From UBA4736 sp002404015 (lineage in GTDB: Bacteria; Chloroflexota; Dormibacteria; Dormibacterales; Dormibacteraceae): DNA of 41,490 bases. The translations under genes were made by a program, and so were the position numbers. Shown here piece by piece: positions 22,899 through 31,735 of the stretch (position 1 is the first letter of the stretch; each line of letters starts with the position of its first letter). The notes beneath the pieces were generated by a model that did no database searches, was not told the DNA's origin, and saw only the letters and a list, made by a program, of their open reading frames with translations. The DNA is taken from contig DAIOCN010000025.1 of the NCBI GenBank assembly GCA_036747295.1, positions 1-41,490 of the forward strand. Reading direction: 5' to 3'.

Positions 22899-24207
22899 CC
22901 TTGAACCTCTTCGCCTTCATCTCGAAACGGGGCAGGCTGCCGGTCGCGGCCACCTCCACGATGGGCGTCAGCGAGAGCTGGCGCTTGATCTCCCCCTTGA
23001 CCCGTTCGGCCAGCCCCGCCCGCTCCGCGTCGGCCAGGCCCGGCCGGGGCTCGATCTGGACGACCAGTGTGTCGAGCTCCTCGATCGTCCGGAGCGTGGT
23101 CTGGAACTCGTCCACGTCGGGGAAGTTGCGCACGACGTCCTCCACCATCACGGGCATGAAGAAGACGCCGCGGATCTTGCGCATGTCGTCGTGGCGGCCG
23201 CGGATCCCGCCCTCGTACCAGTCCCAGCTACGGCCGCAGGTGCAGTCCGCCGCGGGCCTCCGGATCACCAGGTCGTTGGTCCAGTAGCGGAACATCTGGA
23301 TCCCCTCGCGGCCCAGGCTGGTCATCACCCGCACGCCCGGCTGGCCGTACTCGGCCGGCCGCATCGTGTCGGGATCGATGACCTCCTCGAGGTAGTCCGT
23401 CTCGATGATGTGGCAGCCGCCCGGCTCATCGGTGCACTCGAACATGAAGATGGTGGCCGCCTCGGTCATCCCGGCCGTGTCGCCCACGAAGGCACCGAAC
23501 GATTCTGCGATCGCGCGCTTGGTCGCCTCCGGTCGGGGCTCGCCGGAGCAGACCACGATCCTGACCTGGGACTCCCGGGCCAGGTCCACCCCCATCTGCT
23601 TGGCGGTCAGTGCCAGGCGCATGGCGTAGGTGGGCGTGCAGGCGACGACCGTGGTGCCCTGCTCCAGGATCAGCCGGACGCGTCCCTCCGAATCGAAGGA
23701 GCCCGTCGCAATGGTGGTGGCGCCGATCTTCTCGAGCGCGTAGTGGAGGCCCCAGAAGCCGATGAACAGCCCATAACCGAAGGCGACCGCCGCCCGGTCC
23801 GTGTCGCGAATCCCCATCCCGTAGAGGCCGGTGCACCACATGTCGGCCGCCCAGGCCCAGTCGCGGGCGGTGTCGAAGGTGCGGACCGGGGGCTGCCCGC
23901 TGGTGCCGCTGGTCTGGTGGTGGCGGATCGCCAGCCGGGGATCGCAGGAGGGCAGGCTGCCGTAAGGAGGCGCCTCCTGCTCAGCTGCCGTGATCTCCTC
24001 GCGAGTGAGCATCGGCATCCGCGCCAAGTAGTCGTCCAATGAGGCGATTCCCTCGGGGATCCGGCCGCCCCAGAACTGGGAGCCGGCGCGCGCGTGGCCC
24101 AGCGCGACCTGGAGCTTGCGCCACTGCAGCTCCCGGAGCTGCGGGCGGGGCATCGTCTCGGTGACCGGGTTCCAGTAACCCTTCGGGTTCGCCGGCCTGG
24201 CCTTCAC
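22870..24207 (-). CDS. phenylacetate-CoA ligase (PaaK)-like AMP-binding enzyme
   Basis: A 445-residue adenylate-forming ligase of PaaK length. The ATP-binding P-loop equivalent is HHQTSGTSGQPP (about 92-103), then a motif region around AGMTEAATIF, the adenine/ribose segment RYWTNDLV and a hinge near GIRGRHDDM. The family activates aryl or other carboxylic acids to acyl-CoA via acyl-AMP. The C-terminal PaaK-type domain is present (VVQIEPRPG). GTG start with TAAGAT 6 nt upstream and no ribosome binding site. The acid could be aromatic; the window has no paa ring-cleavage genes. Confidence 0.88.
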   Translation of the reverse strand: MKARPANPKGYWNPVTETMPRPQLRELQWRKLQVALGHARAGSQFWGGRIPEGIASLDDYLARMPMLTREEITAAEQEAPPYGSLPSCDPRLAIRHHQTSGTSGQPPVRTFDTARDWAWAADMWCTGLYGMGIRDTDRAAVAFGYGLFIGFWGLHYALEKIGATTIATGSFDSEGRVRLILEQGTTVVACTPTYAMRLALTAKQMGVDLARESQVRIVVCSGEPRPEATKRAIAESFGAFVGDTAGMTEAATIFMFECTDEPGGCHIIETDYLEEVIDPDTMRPAEYGQPGVRVMTSLGREGIQMFRYWTNDLVIRRPAADCTCGRSWDWYEGGIRGRHDDMRKIRGVFFMPVMVEDVVRNFPDVDEFQTTLRTIEELDTLVVQIEPRPGLADAERAGLAERVKGEIKRQLSLTPIVEVAATGSLPRFEMKAKRFKDERGLAVKP

Positions 24208-24213
24208 GACGTG

Positions 24214-24219
24214 ATCTTA
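24214..24219 (-). promoter_or_regulatory. leaderless -10 box of the PaaK-like gene
   Basis: Minus-strand TAAGAT, 6-nt spacer to the GTG at 24207-24205, no Shine-Dalgarno. Confidence 0.5.
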
Positions 24220-24251
24220 GACAGCCCGGATCGGCGCGTCGGGCTCGCGGC

Positions 24252-24653
24252 TCACGCCGGCCGCGCCGCCAGGCACTCGATCTCGACCATGGCCTCGGGG
24301 TCGTACAGGCCCTTCACCTCGAACAGGCTGGTGGCCGGGTAGTGCCTGCCGAACACCTCGCGGTAGGCTGTGCCGATCGCCTTCAGGTTCGCCTTGTAAG
24401 CGTCGCGGTCGGTCACGAAGTAGGTCAGCTTCATAGCGTCGGCCGGCCGGCAGCCGGCGGCGGCGAGGGCGATCGCCACGTTGCGGATGGCCTGGCTGAA
24501 CTGGGCCGCGATGTCGCCGGGCGCCAGCACCCGCCCGCTGGCGTCGCAGCCGATCTGGCCGCCCAGGACGACCAGCCCGGCCGCGGCCGCGGCGTGAGAG
24601 AAACCGACCGGGGGCCCGAGCTGGTCGGGGTTGAAAAGCTCGACATCTGGCAC
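24252..24653 (-). CDS. Rid/YjgF/UK114 family protein
   Basis: A 133-residue single-domain protein of the Rid family, normally a trimer with ligand sites between subunits. It shows VLGGQIG, QFSQAIRNVAIAL and MVEIECLA. In archetypal RidA the loop before the last strand has an Arg that binds the substrate carboxylate; here that place reads YPATSLFEV without Arg, so simple 2-iminoacid deaminase activity is doubtful. GTG start; divergent from the enoyl-CoA hydratase gene with 19 bp between. Confidence 0.88.
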   Translation of the reverse strand: MPDVELFNPDQLGPPVGFSHAAAAAGLVVLGGQIGCDASGRVLAPGDIAAQFSQAIRNVAIALAAAGCRPADAMKLTYFVTDRDAYKANLKAIGTAYREVFGRHYPATSLFEVKGLYDPEAMVEIECLAARPA

Positions 24654-24672
24654 GCGATAGATTTAACGCTCG

Positions 24673-25476
24673 ATGGCCAGGCGTTGGAAGCACTTCGACT
24701 ACGCGGAGTCGGACGGCGTCGCCACCGTCACCTTCAACCGCCCTGAGCGGCTGAACTCCCTGACATTCGAGGTCTACGCCGACATCCGCGACCTTTCCGC
24801 CGACCTGAAGCCGCGCATGGACGAGGTTCGCGTGCTGGTGATCCGGGGCCAGGGTCGCGGCTTCTGCTCCGGCGGCGACGTCGACGAGATCATCGGCGAG
24901 CTGCTGAAACTGGACACGCGCGGCATCTACGACTTCGCCCGCATGACGGGCGCCTGCGTCCGCAACCTGCGCGAGATGCCGCAGCCGGTCATCGCCGCGG
25001 TGAACGGCATCGCGGCGGGCGCCGGCGCCGTGCTCGCCGCGGCCGCCGACTTCCGGCTGCTGGCCGAGTCGGCCAGCTTCCGCTACCTCTTCACGAAGGT
25101 CGGTATCTCAGGCGGTGACATGGGGATCTGCTGGCTGCTGCCCCGGCTCGTCGGCCTGGGGCGGGCGACGGAGATCCTGATGCTGGGGGACAAGATCGAC
25201 TCGGCGGCCGCCTTCCAGTACGGGCTGGCCGGCCGGGTGGTGCCGGACGACCAGCTCGACGGGCTGGTGGAGGAGTACACGCGGCGCCTGCGAGAGGTGG
25301 CGCCCTGGGGCCTCGCCATGACGAAGGAGATGCTGAACCGGGCGGCCTCGATGGACTACTCCTCGGCCATCGAGATGGAAGCCTGGACGCAGACGCTGAT
25401 GATGACGGCGCAGGACTTCCGGGAGTTCCACGCCGGGTTCACAGGCAAGCGGAAGCCGAAGTTCACGGGGCGCTGA
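24673..25476 (+). CDS. enoyl-CoA hydratase/isomerase family protein
   Basis: A 267-residue crotonase-fold enzyme with oxyanion-hole segments GRGFCSGGDVDE (about 61-72) and NGIAAGAGAVLA (about 113-124). The stretch FTKVGISGGDMGICWLLPRLVG marks a subgroup lacking the usual PE glutamate of classical hydratases; the Asp in GGDMG may serve instead, so hydratase, isomerase or hydrolase activity are all possible. ATG start with TAGATT 9 nt upstream. It shares one base with the following acyl-CoA dehydrogenase (TGATG), so the pair forms a beta-oxidation type operon. Confidence 0.9.
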   Translation: MARRWKHFDYAESDGVATVTFNRPERLNSLTFEVYADIRDLSADLKPRMDEVRVLVIRGQGRGFCSGGDVDEIIGELLKLDTRGIYDFARMTGACVRNLREMPQPVIAAVNGIAAGAGAVLAAAADFRLLAESASFRYLFTKVGISGGDMGICWLLPRLVGLGRATEILMLGDKIDSAAAFQYGLAGRVVPDDQLDGLVEEYTRRLREVAPWGLAMTKEMLNRAASMDYSSAIEMEAWTQTLMMTAQDFREFHAGFTGKRKPKFTGR

Positions 25477-26597
25477 TGGACTTCGCCCTGGGTCCCGGGC
25501 TGCTCGAGGTCCAGGGCCGAGCCCGGCAGGCAGCGACGGAGGTGGTCGCGCCGCTCGCCCGAAGGGCGGACGAGGAGGGGGTCTTCAGCCGCGACGTAAT
25601 CGCGGAGCTGGCCCGCCGGGGGCTCCTCGACCACTCTCTCGGCGCTCTCCCCATGTCGCTCATCTACGAGGAGCTGGGCCGCGTTGACTCATCGGTGCGC
25701 GGCTGCCTCACCGTCCAGGTCGGGCTGGTCGCCAGGTGCCTGGTCGACTGGGGCTCCGCGGCGCAGAAGCGGGAGTGGCTGCCCCGCCTGGCCAGCGCCG
25801 AGGCACTGGGCTGCTACGCGCTGACCGAGCCGGAGGCCGGCTCCGACGCCAAGGCCCTGAAGACTCGCGCCGTCCACACCGGTGATGGCTGGGCGATCAC
25901 GGGAACCAAGCACTGGATCACCAACGGGGGCGTCGCCGACGTGGCTCTTCTGTTCGCGCAGGCGGAGGAAGGCCTCACGGCCTTCGTGGCGCCCACCGAC
26001 ACGCCCGGGTTCGGCCGCCGGCCGATGGCCGGCCGCGAGCTCGGCCACCGCGGCTCCAACCACGCCCTCCTCGAGTTCGCGGACATGCGGCTGCCGGCGA
26101 CGGCCATCCTGGACGAGCCGGGGGCGGGGTTCAAGGTCGCTATGGGCGCGCTCGGCCACGGCCGGCTGGGGGTCGCGGCGGGCGCGCTGGGCGTGCTCCA
26201 GGCCTGCCTGGACGCCTCGGTGGACTTCGCCCGCAAGCGGCGCCAGTTCGGTCGCCGGATCGGTGACTTCCAGATGATCCAGGCTGCCCTGGCCGACATG
26301 GCCGCCGATGGGGCCGCCGCCCGGCTGCTGGTGCGGGAGGCGGCCTGGCTGCGCGACAGCGGCCAGGACAACGCCCTGGCCGTGGCGGTGGCCAAGCTCT
26401 TCTGTACCGAGGCGGCGCTGCGCGCCGCCGACCAGGCGATCCTGATCCACGGCGGCCGCGGCTACTCCAACGAGTACCCGGTGGAGCGGTACTGGCGGGA
26501 CGCCAAGGGGATGCAGATCTACGAGGGGACAGCCCACATCCAGCGGGTGATCATCGCCCGCCAGCTGCTGGGCCGCGACGAGGCGGCCGGGAGCTGA
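25476..26597 (+). CDS. acyl-CoA dehydrogenase
   Basis: A 373-residue flavoprotein that forms the alpha,beta double bond of an acyl-CoA with FAD. It shows CYALTEPEAGSDA and GTKHWITNGG (flavin and substrate binding), the RRQFGRRIGDFQMIQ helix and YEGTAHIQR with the catalytic Glu at about residue 350. It resembles short/branched-chain and glutaryl-type enzymes. It is co-translated with the preceding crotonase. The ligand class cannot be read from sequence, but the neighbouring ligase and carboxyltransferase suggest acyl-CoA catabolism. Confidence 0.94.
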   Translation: MDFALGPGLLEVQGRARQAATEVVAPLARRADEEGVFSRDVIAELARRGLLDHSLGALPMSLIYEELGRVDSSVRGCLTVQVGLVARCLVDWGSAAQKREWLPRLASAEALGCYALTEPEAGSDAKALKTRAVHTGDGWAITGTKHWITNGGVADVALLFAQAEEGLTAFVAPTDTPGFGRRPMAGRELGHRGSNHALLEFADMRLPATAILDEPGAGFKVAMGALGHGRLGVAAGALGVLQACLDASVDFARKRRQFGRRIGDFQMIQAALADMAADGAAARLLVREAAWLRDSGQDNALAVAVAKLFCTEAALRAADQAILIHGGRGYSNEYPVERYWRDAKGMQIYEGTAHIQRVIIARQLLGRDEAAGS

Positions 26598-26653
26598 GCC
26601 CCGACCGCACACACTGAACAGCCTCAGCCCGGAGGGCGCATCGAGCTCAGCTC
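26591..26653. terminator. possible bidirectional stem between convergent genes
   Basis: GAGCTGAG (26591-26598) and CTCAGCTC (26646-26653) are perfect 8-bp inverted arms around a 47-nt loop, and each contains the stop codon of its gene. Because both genes simply end AGC TGA, the symmetry may be chance. Confidence 0.25.
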
Positions 26654-27015
26654 TGTTGCTGCAAAGCGCCTCGCGACCTGGAGGCAACCACTACGCAACA
26701 GAGGATGACGAGGGGGAAGTCAAGCAGAGCGAACCCCGCGGCCGGCTCAAGCGGCGAGGCGAGCGACGGCGGCAATATCAGCATCACCAGCAGCCAGGCC
26801 ACAAGGGCCGACACTACGATCGGGAGGTAGCGGGGCTTGATGAGCCGAGCGCCGCGCAGCGCCGGGTTCCTCGACGTCGCCACTATGAAGGCCGCGGTTC
26901 CGATCATTTGGAAAAGCAGCAGGCCGAAAGGAACGTCCACCTTGCGGCGTACCCAGACGATCGTGAACGCCGCCGCGTACAGCGGGACTACGACCCCCAC
27001 CGCCACCAGGGGCAC
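26647..27015 (-). CDS. small membrane protein of unknown function
   Basis: About 122 residues with four predicted membrane segments (about 3-22, 29-46, 65-84, 93-111) separated by short basic loops (VRRKVD, RGARLIKPRY). No family recognised. Base composition is slightly less GC-rich than in its neighbours. GTG start at 27015 is tentative, as GTG codons 3 and 5 codons later are possible; a TAGACT lies about 18 nt upstream. Convergent with the acyl-CoA dehydrogenase gene. Confidence 0.55.
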   Translation of the reverse strand: MPLVAVGVVVPLYAAAFTIVWVRRKVDVPFGLLLFQMIGTAAFIVATSRNPALRGARLIKPRYLPIVVSALVAWLLVMLILPPSLASPLEPAAGFALLDFPLVILCCVVVASRSRGALQQQS

Positions 27016-27036
27016 CCGCAGTCTCGTCGCGGGAGT

Positions 27037-28380
27037 CTAGCCCCGATCGAACAGCCTGTCCTGCTCCTGGCGCATCTCGAACAGCGGCGTGGAAGTGTCC
27101 ACCTCCACGTCCTCCCAGGAGAGCGCCTGGTCCGCCTTGACCGGCCGGATGACGCGCCCCGAGTACGCGAAGCCGAACGGCAGCAGCCGCTCCGAGCGCG
27201 CCACCTCCACGCGCTCGCTGAGGCCGTACACGGTGTAGCCGCCGCCGCCGTCCAGCTCGTCGCCGGGCGCCAGGTCGCGCTTGGCCACCGCCACCAGCTC
27301 CGCTACCATGCCGGCCTTCAGCTCGCCGGTGGGGCGGCCCTGGACGATGGCCCGGACGACCGACATGGGCACCTCGACACAGGCCAGGTGGTAGGGGCGG
27401 AACAGCCCCCAGTTGGGGCCCCACTGCTGGGCGGTGCCGCCGAAGCCGGGCTCGAACAGCGCCGACATCGCGGAGCGCACACCGGGGTGCGGGGAGGTGA
27501 CCACCACGAAGACGCCGGGAAAGACCTTGTCGTCGTGGACGTACTCTCCCGACTTGTCCACCGCATTGGCCATGTCCACGACTCCCGAGCGCGCGAGCAG
27601 GCCGCCGTCCGCCTTGAGCGCGAAGACCTTGCCCAGGTCCTGCCACTTGCAGAAGGGCTCGTGCATGCCCCGCCTGGCGGGCGGCATCCCCAGCACGTTG
27701 GAGACCGCGACCATCTCCAGCTGCGACTTGGTGCCGTCGCGGAACTCGTTGTACATCTTGGGGTTCATCCGGTTCCGGGCCGCGATCTCCGCGTACTTCT
27801 CCGGCGTGGCGTGGTGATCGTCGGGGAAGAGGACCGTGCCCCGGCCGGCGCACACGATCTCGAATCCGAGACAGCGCGCCCACTCCGCCATCTCGAAGAT
27901 GGCGCCTGGCTGGTCGCCCGCCGCCAGCGTGTACACCACGCCCGCCTCCCTCGCCCTCTCCGCCAGCAGCGGCCCGATCACGACGTCGGCCTCCACGTTC
28001 AGCATCACCGTGTGGTGACGGTGCTCGATGGAGCTGGCGGCGACCTCAGCCCCGACCTCGGGCACCCCGGTCGCCTCCACCACGGCGTCCAGCGCCAGCT
28101 GGGGCAGCAGGAGGGCGTCGCTGGTGGCGACAGCCCGGTCTGAGCTGATCGCGTCATTGGCGTCGGCCAGGTTGTCGGTGACGATGACCTGGTCCCGCGC
28201 CCAGCCGTTCTCTGTGAACCCGAGCAGCGCCCGCTCAGCGTCAACGTCGGCCAGCGCCCTGACCCGGAGTCCCGTCATGGTCGAGATCTGGTCGACGATG
28301 CCCCGGCCCATCCGGCCGACGCCGACCACCCCGACCTTCGCCGGATTGTCCTTGAGCCGCTCCAGCTCGGCCAGGTACAT
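27037..28380 (-). CDS. NAD(P)-dependent oxidoreductase with C-terminal SAF domain
   Basis: About 447 residues. The N-terminal Rossmann domain starts KVGVVGVGRMGRG and belongs to the homoserine-dehydrogenase/Gfo-Idh-like class with EATGVPEVG. The middle is a substrate domain, and the C-terminal part (VAKRDLAPGDELDGGGGYTVYG) is a SAF-type domain as in antifreeze-like and altronate dehydratase N-termini. Such fusions are found beside sugar-acid and branched-sugar catabolic genes, and here it is divergent from a carbohydrate ABC transporter. ATG at 28380 gives the natural start; the longer frame upstream is not conserved in style. Substrate unknown. Confidence 0.85.
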   Translation of the reverse strand: MYLAELERLKDNPAKVGVVGVGRMGRGIVDQISTMTGLRVRALADVDAERALLGFTENGWARDQVIVTDNLADANDAISSDRAVATSDALLLPQLALDAVVEATGVPEVGAEVAASSIEHRHHTVMLNVEADVVIGPLLAERAREAGVVYTLAAGDQPGAIFEMAEWARCLGFEIVCAGRGTVLFPDDHHATPEKYAEIAARNRMNPKMYNEFRDGTKSQLEMVAVSNVLGMPPARRGMHEPFCKWQDLGKVFALKADGGLLARSGVVDMANAVDKSGEYVHDDKVFPGVFVVVTSPHPGVRSAMSALFEPGFGGTAQQWGPNWGLFRPYHLACVEVPMSVVRAIVQGRPTGELKAGMVAELVAVAKRDLAPGDELDGGGGYTVYGLSERVEVARSERLLPFGFAYSGRVIRPVKADQALSWEDVEVDTSTPLFEMRQEQDRLFDRG

Positions 28381-28485
28381 ACGCGGCTTGGAGGCTAGCA
28401 GAGCCGGTGTTAGGATTGCCGCCAGCCGGGTGCAGGCGTTCCCGCTCACCTATGCGATAAGGGAATCCCGAGAGAGGAGGGCCAG
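28381..28485. promoter_or_regulatory. divergent promoter region, SAF oxidoreductase / sugar ABC operon
   Basis: These 105 bp separate the two divergent starts. For the plus strand, CTATGCGATAAG at about 28452-28463 is the most -10-like stretch, followed by GAGGAGG as a good ribosome binding site for the binding protein. On the minus strand TAGCCT lies 11 nt before the oxidoreductase ATG. No clear operator is seen. Confidence 0.35.
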
Positions 28486-29886
28486 ATGGCCGATCAAAGC
28501 AAGCCGCAGCCGTCGGGTTGGTCGCCGGTGTGGGACCGGCGGGAGTTCCTCAAGCAGGCCGGCATCGCGGCCGGCAGCTTGGCAGTTGGGCCCGCCCTGC
28601 TCGAGGCCTGCGGGGGCAGTTCGGCAGGTAACGGAACCTCCACGACGACCGCCACCGGCACCATCCCGAAGGCGCGGGCGGGGGCCAAGGTCCAGCTCCT
28701 GCAGTGGGTGAGCTTCGTGCCGGCGGCCGACGACGAGTTCAAGCGCCAGGCGGCGGAGTTCTCGCAGGCCAACAACGTGACGGTCACCATCCAGACGGTC
28801 AGCGGCGACCAGCTGCAGCCCAAGACGGCCGCCTCAGTCGAGTCCGGCAGCGGGCCCGACATCATCCAGATGCAGTACGGCTGGCCGCACCTCTACGACA
28901 CCGCGATCCTCGACGTGACGGACTTCGTCAACACCCTCAAGAGCCAGTTGGGCACCGTCAACTCGGTCAACGACGCCTTCTGCAAGGTGGGCAGCAAGTA
29001 CCTCGGCATCCCTTACTGCCAGGTGCCCAACGCCTGGAGCTACCGCACCGACCTCTGGCAGCAGGGCGGGCTGACCAAGTTCTTCACGACCTGGGACGAG
29101 CTGGCCGCAGCCGGCAAGGCGCTGAAGAGCAAGAGCCTGGCTCCGATCGCGGTCAGCCTGGGCCACGCCTACGGCGACGCGATCACGATGTGGTACCCGG
29201 TCCTCTGGGACTTCGGAGGCCGCGAGGTCAGCTCTGACGGCAAGAAGGTCACCATCAACTCCAAGGAGACGCTGGCCGCCGTCAACTGGGCCATCGACAC
29301 CTTCAAGAACCAGTACATCTCGCAGAACACGCTGAGCTGGCTCGACCCTGACAACAACCAGGCCTACCACTCCGGCCTGATCACCGCGACGCTCAACGGG
29401 GCCTCCATCTACATCAAGGAGGTCTACAAGAACGACACCAACCACAAGTTCGCGGCGGTCACCGACAACGCGCCCATGCCCAAGGGCCCCCAGGGCCTCG
29501 AGACCCTGAACCTGATCTTCAACCACGCGATCATGAAGTGGACGCAGGAGGCCGACACCTGCAAGGCCTTCCTCAACTACGTGATGCAGCCGGCGAACTA
29601 CACCAAGTGGCTGAACGCTTCCGTCGGCTACAACGCGGGCCCCTTCTCGAAGCTGGCCAGCGCCGACATCTTCACCACCGACAAGAAGCTGAAAGCCTTC
29701 CAGGACGTGGTGGGCACAGGGAAGTGGCCGGGCTGGCCGGCTCAGCCGAGCAAGGCCACGGCCCAGTCCCAGGTCCAGTTCGTGATCGTGGACATGTTCG
29801 CCAAGGCCTGCACCTCGGGTGACGCCAAGACCGCCATCGCGGACGCAGAGCAGAAGCTCAAGAGGATCTACGAGTCTGCCGCGTAG
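28486..29886 (+). CDS. carbohydrate ABC transporter substrate-binding lipoprotein
   Basis: A 466-residue family 1 (MalE/UgpB-like) receptor. The signal is Tat-type (DRREFLKQAGIAAGS) with lipobox LLEAC, giving C42 as the lipidated residue, then a Ser/Thr-rich linker. The mature domain shows typical DIIQMQYGWPHL and aromatic-rich segments that bind sugars. ATG with GAGGAGG 6 nt upstream. It is first in a seven-gene cluster and is followed at once by a stem-loop, so it is probably made in excess. The ligand is likely an oligosaccharide, sugar acid or polyol; it cannot be specified. Confidence 0.93.
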   Translation: MADQSKPQPSGWSPVWDRREFLKQAGIAAGSLAVGPALLEACGGSSAGNGTSTTTATGTIPKARAGAKVQLLQWVSFVPAADDEFKRQAAEFSQANNVTVTIQTVSGDQLQPKTAASVESGSGPDIIQMQYGWPHLYDTAILDVTDFVNTLKSQLGTVNSVNDAFCKVGSKYLGIPYCQVPNAWSYRTDLWQQGGLTKFFTTWDELAAAGKALKSKSLAPIAVSLGHAYGDAITMWYPVLWDFGGREVSSDGKKVTINSKETLAAVNWAIDTFKNQYISQNTLSWLDPDNNQAYHSGLITATLNGASIYIKEVYKNDTNHKFAAVTDNAPMPKGPQGLETLNLIFNHAIMKWTQEADTCKAFLNYVMQPANYTKWLNASVGYNAGPFSKLASADIFTTDKKLKAFQDVVGTGKWPGWPAQPSKATAQSQVQFVIVDMFAKACTSGDAKTAIADAEQKLKRIYESAA

Positions 29887-29910
29887 TCTCGGGTAGGGGC
29901 TAGCCGAGAC
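29886..29910 (+). terminator. intercistronic stem-loop behind the binding-protein gene
   Basis: GTCTCGG (29886-29892) pairs with CCGAGAC (29904-29910), with a further TAG/CTA inner stem and a GGG loop. It begins on the last base of the stop codon and ends 2 nt before the GTG of the next gene, so it could both limit read-through and bury the permease ribosome binding site (AGGGG at 29895-29899). Confidence 0.6.
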
Positions 29911-29912
29911 AA

Positions 29913-30833
29913 GTGGGCGCCGCGATCCGCAACCTGGAGTCCAAGGGCCTGCTGGGGCCTCGCGTCAAAATCCTCGACCGCGAGGCCCCCCTCGGCTACC
30001 TGCTGCTCTTGCCCATGCTGCTGCTGCTGGTCATCTTCCTGGCCTATCCGTTTCTCTTTGGGATCTGGCTCTCCGTGACCAACGCCCAGATCGGCGTCGA
30101 CGGCCACTTCATCGGCCTCCGCAACTACGCTTTCGAGCGCAGCGACACCGTCTTCATCCAGTCCTTCATCAACACGATGTCCTATGCCGCCGTGACGACG
30201 GTCGCCAAGCTCAGCCTCGGCCTCGTGATGGCGCTGCTGCTGAACCAGGTGTTCCCCGCCCAGCGGTTCGTGCGGGCGGCACTGCTGCTGCCGTTCATCA
30301 TCCCCAGCGTGCTGAGCACGCTGGCCTGGCGGTGGATGTTCGACCCCACGTTCAGCGTCGTGAACTGGGTCTCGGTCCACTACCTCCACAGCAACGGCGT
30401 CAACTGGCTGGGCACCACCAACAGCGCGCTGATCTCCCTCATGATCGTCAATACCTGGCGCGGTATCCCCTTCTTCGGGATATCGTTCCTGGCCGGCCTG
30501 CAGACGATCCCCGTCGAGCTCTACGAGGCGGCCAGGGTGGACGGCGCGTCCCGATTCCAGCAGTTCCGGTCGATCACCGTCCCGATGCTGCGGCCGATCC
30601 TGGCGGTCGTCCTCCTGCTCTCCACCATCCTCACGTTCGGCGACTTCACACTGCCCTACGTGCTGACCAACTGCGCCCCCTACAACAGCACATGCATGCT
30701 CTCCACCTGGGCTTTTCAGATCGGCGTCAACGGCGGCTACATCGGGATCGGAGCCGCCATCTCGCTGGTCCTGTTCCCGCTGCTCGCGGTCATCGTGGCG
30801 GGCGTGCTGATCGGTCTCCGGAGAGAGGACTGA
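29913..30833 (+). CDS. sugar ABC transporter permease (MalF/UgpA type), pair 1
   Basis: A 306-residue permease with six predicted helices after a cytoplasmic N-terminus of about 25 residues. The coupling loop is canonical: YEAARVDGASRFQQFRSITVPML (EAA...G). It forms a heterodimer with the next gene. GTG start directly behind the intercistronic hairpin. The MalF/UgpA-type start LLLLPMLLLLVIFLAYPF is typical. Confidence 0.93.
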   Translation: MGAAIRNLESKGLLGPRVKILDREAPLGYLLLLPMLLLLVIFLAYPFLFGIWLSVTNAQIGVDGHFIGLRNYAFERSDTVFIQSFINTMSYAAVTTVAKLSLGLVMALLLNQVFPAQRFVRAALLLPFIIPSVLSTLAWRWMFDPTFSVVNWVSVHYLHSNGVNWLGTTNSALISLMIVNTWRGIPFFGISFLAGLQTIPVELYEAARVDGASRFQQFRSITVPMLRPILAVVLLLSTILTFGDFTLPYVLTNCAPYNSTCMLSTWAFQIGVNGGYIGIGAAISLVLFPLLAVIVAGVLIGLRRED

Positions 30834-30834
30834 G

Positions 30835-31734
30835 GTGGCCGCCACCCGCGCGGTGATCGGGCGCAGCAAGCGCTACGGGAAGTCGAAGCACGAGATCGGC
30901 GACACGCTGCTCGGCCGCACGTTCAGGGTCTACATCCCGGTCCTGGTCTTCATCTTCATCACGCTTTTCCCCTTCTACTGGATGGCGATCACCTCGATCA
31001 AGAGCGACTCCGAGTTGCTGGACCACACGCGCAACCCGCTGTTCGTCATCCAGCCGACGCTGGACCATTACGGCAACCTGCTCGGGAAGACGAACTTCCT
31101 GCGCTGGAGCCTGAACACCGCCATCGTGGCGATCGTCTCCACCACGATCTCGCTGCTGTGCAGCATCCTGGCCGGGTACTCGCTCGCCCGCCTGCGTTAC
31201 CGGGGCTCGACGGCCATCGGCTGGGGGGTGTTCATCACGTACCTGGTGCCGCCGACGCTGCTCTTCTTGCCGCTGGCCTTCGTGATCACGCAGCTGCACC
31301 TCTTCAACAACTACTGGTCGCTGATCCTGACCTACCCGACCTTCCTGATCCCCTTCTGCACCTGGCTCCTGATGGGCTACTTCCGGGGCATCCCCCGCGA
31401 GCTGGAGGAGGCGGCCCTGGTGGACGGCGCCAGCCGCCTGCAGGCGATGGTCCGGATCGCGATCCCGCTGGCTCTGCCGGGGATCCTGTCCGCCGGCATG
31501 TTCGCCTTCACCCTCTCCTGGAACGAGTTCCTCTACTCGCTGATCTTCATGAGCGACACCGCCATGAAGACCATCCCGGTGGGTGTCACCAGCGAGCTCA
31601 TCAAGGGCGACGAGTTCTTCTGGGGCCAGCTGATGGCGGCCGCTCTGCTGGGCTCCATACCGGTGGCGCTCCTCTACTCGTTCTTCGTCGACTACTTCGT
31701 CGCCGGGATGACGGCGGGCGCCGTCAAGGGATAG
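30835..31734 (+). CDS. sugar ABC transporter permease (MalG/UgpE type), pair 1
   Basis: A 299-residue permease with six predicted helices and a canonical coupling loop EEAALVDGASRLQAMVRIAIPL. It is the partner of the preceding permease; the two genes are separated by 1 nt. GTG start. The C-terminal DYFVAGMTAGAVKG tail is typical of MalG-type proteins. Confidence 0.93.
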   Translation: MAATRAVIGRSKRYGKSKHEIGDTLLGRTFRVYIPVLVFIFITLFPFYWMAITSIKSDSELLDHTRNPLFVIQPTLDHYGNLLGKTNFLRWSLNTAIVAIVSTTISLLCSILAGYSLARLRYRGSTAIGWGVFITYLVPPTLLFLPLAFVITQLHLFNNYWSLILTYPTFLIPFCTWLLMGYFRGIPRELEEAALVDGASRLQAMVRIAIPLALPGILSAGMFAFTLSWNEFLYSLIFMSDTAMKTIPVGVTSELIKGDEFFWGQLMAAALLGSIPVALLYSFFVDYFVAGMTAGAVKG

Positions 31735-31735
31735 C

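Noticed and set aside
26656..28143. 495-codon plus-strand frame over the SAF oxidoreductase
   Set aside because: His/Arg/Gly-rich antisense shadow; the minus strand encodes a recognisable enzyme.
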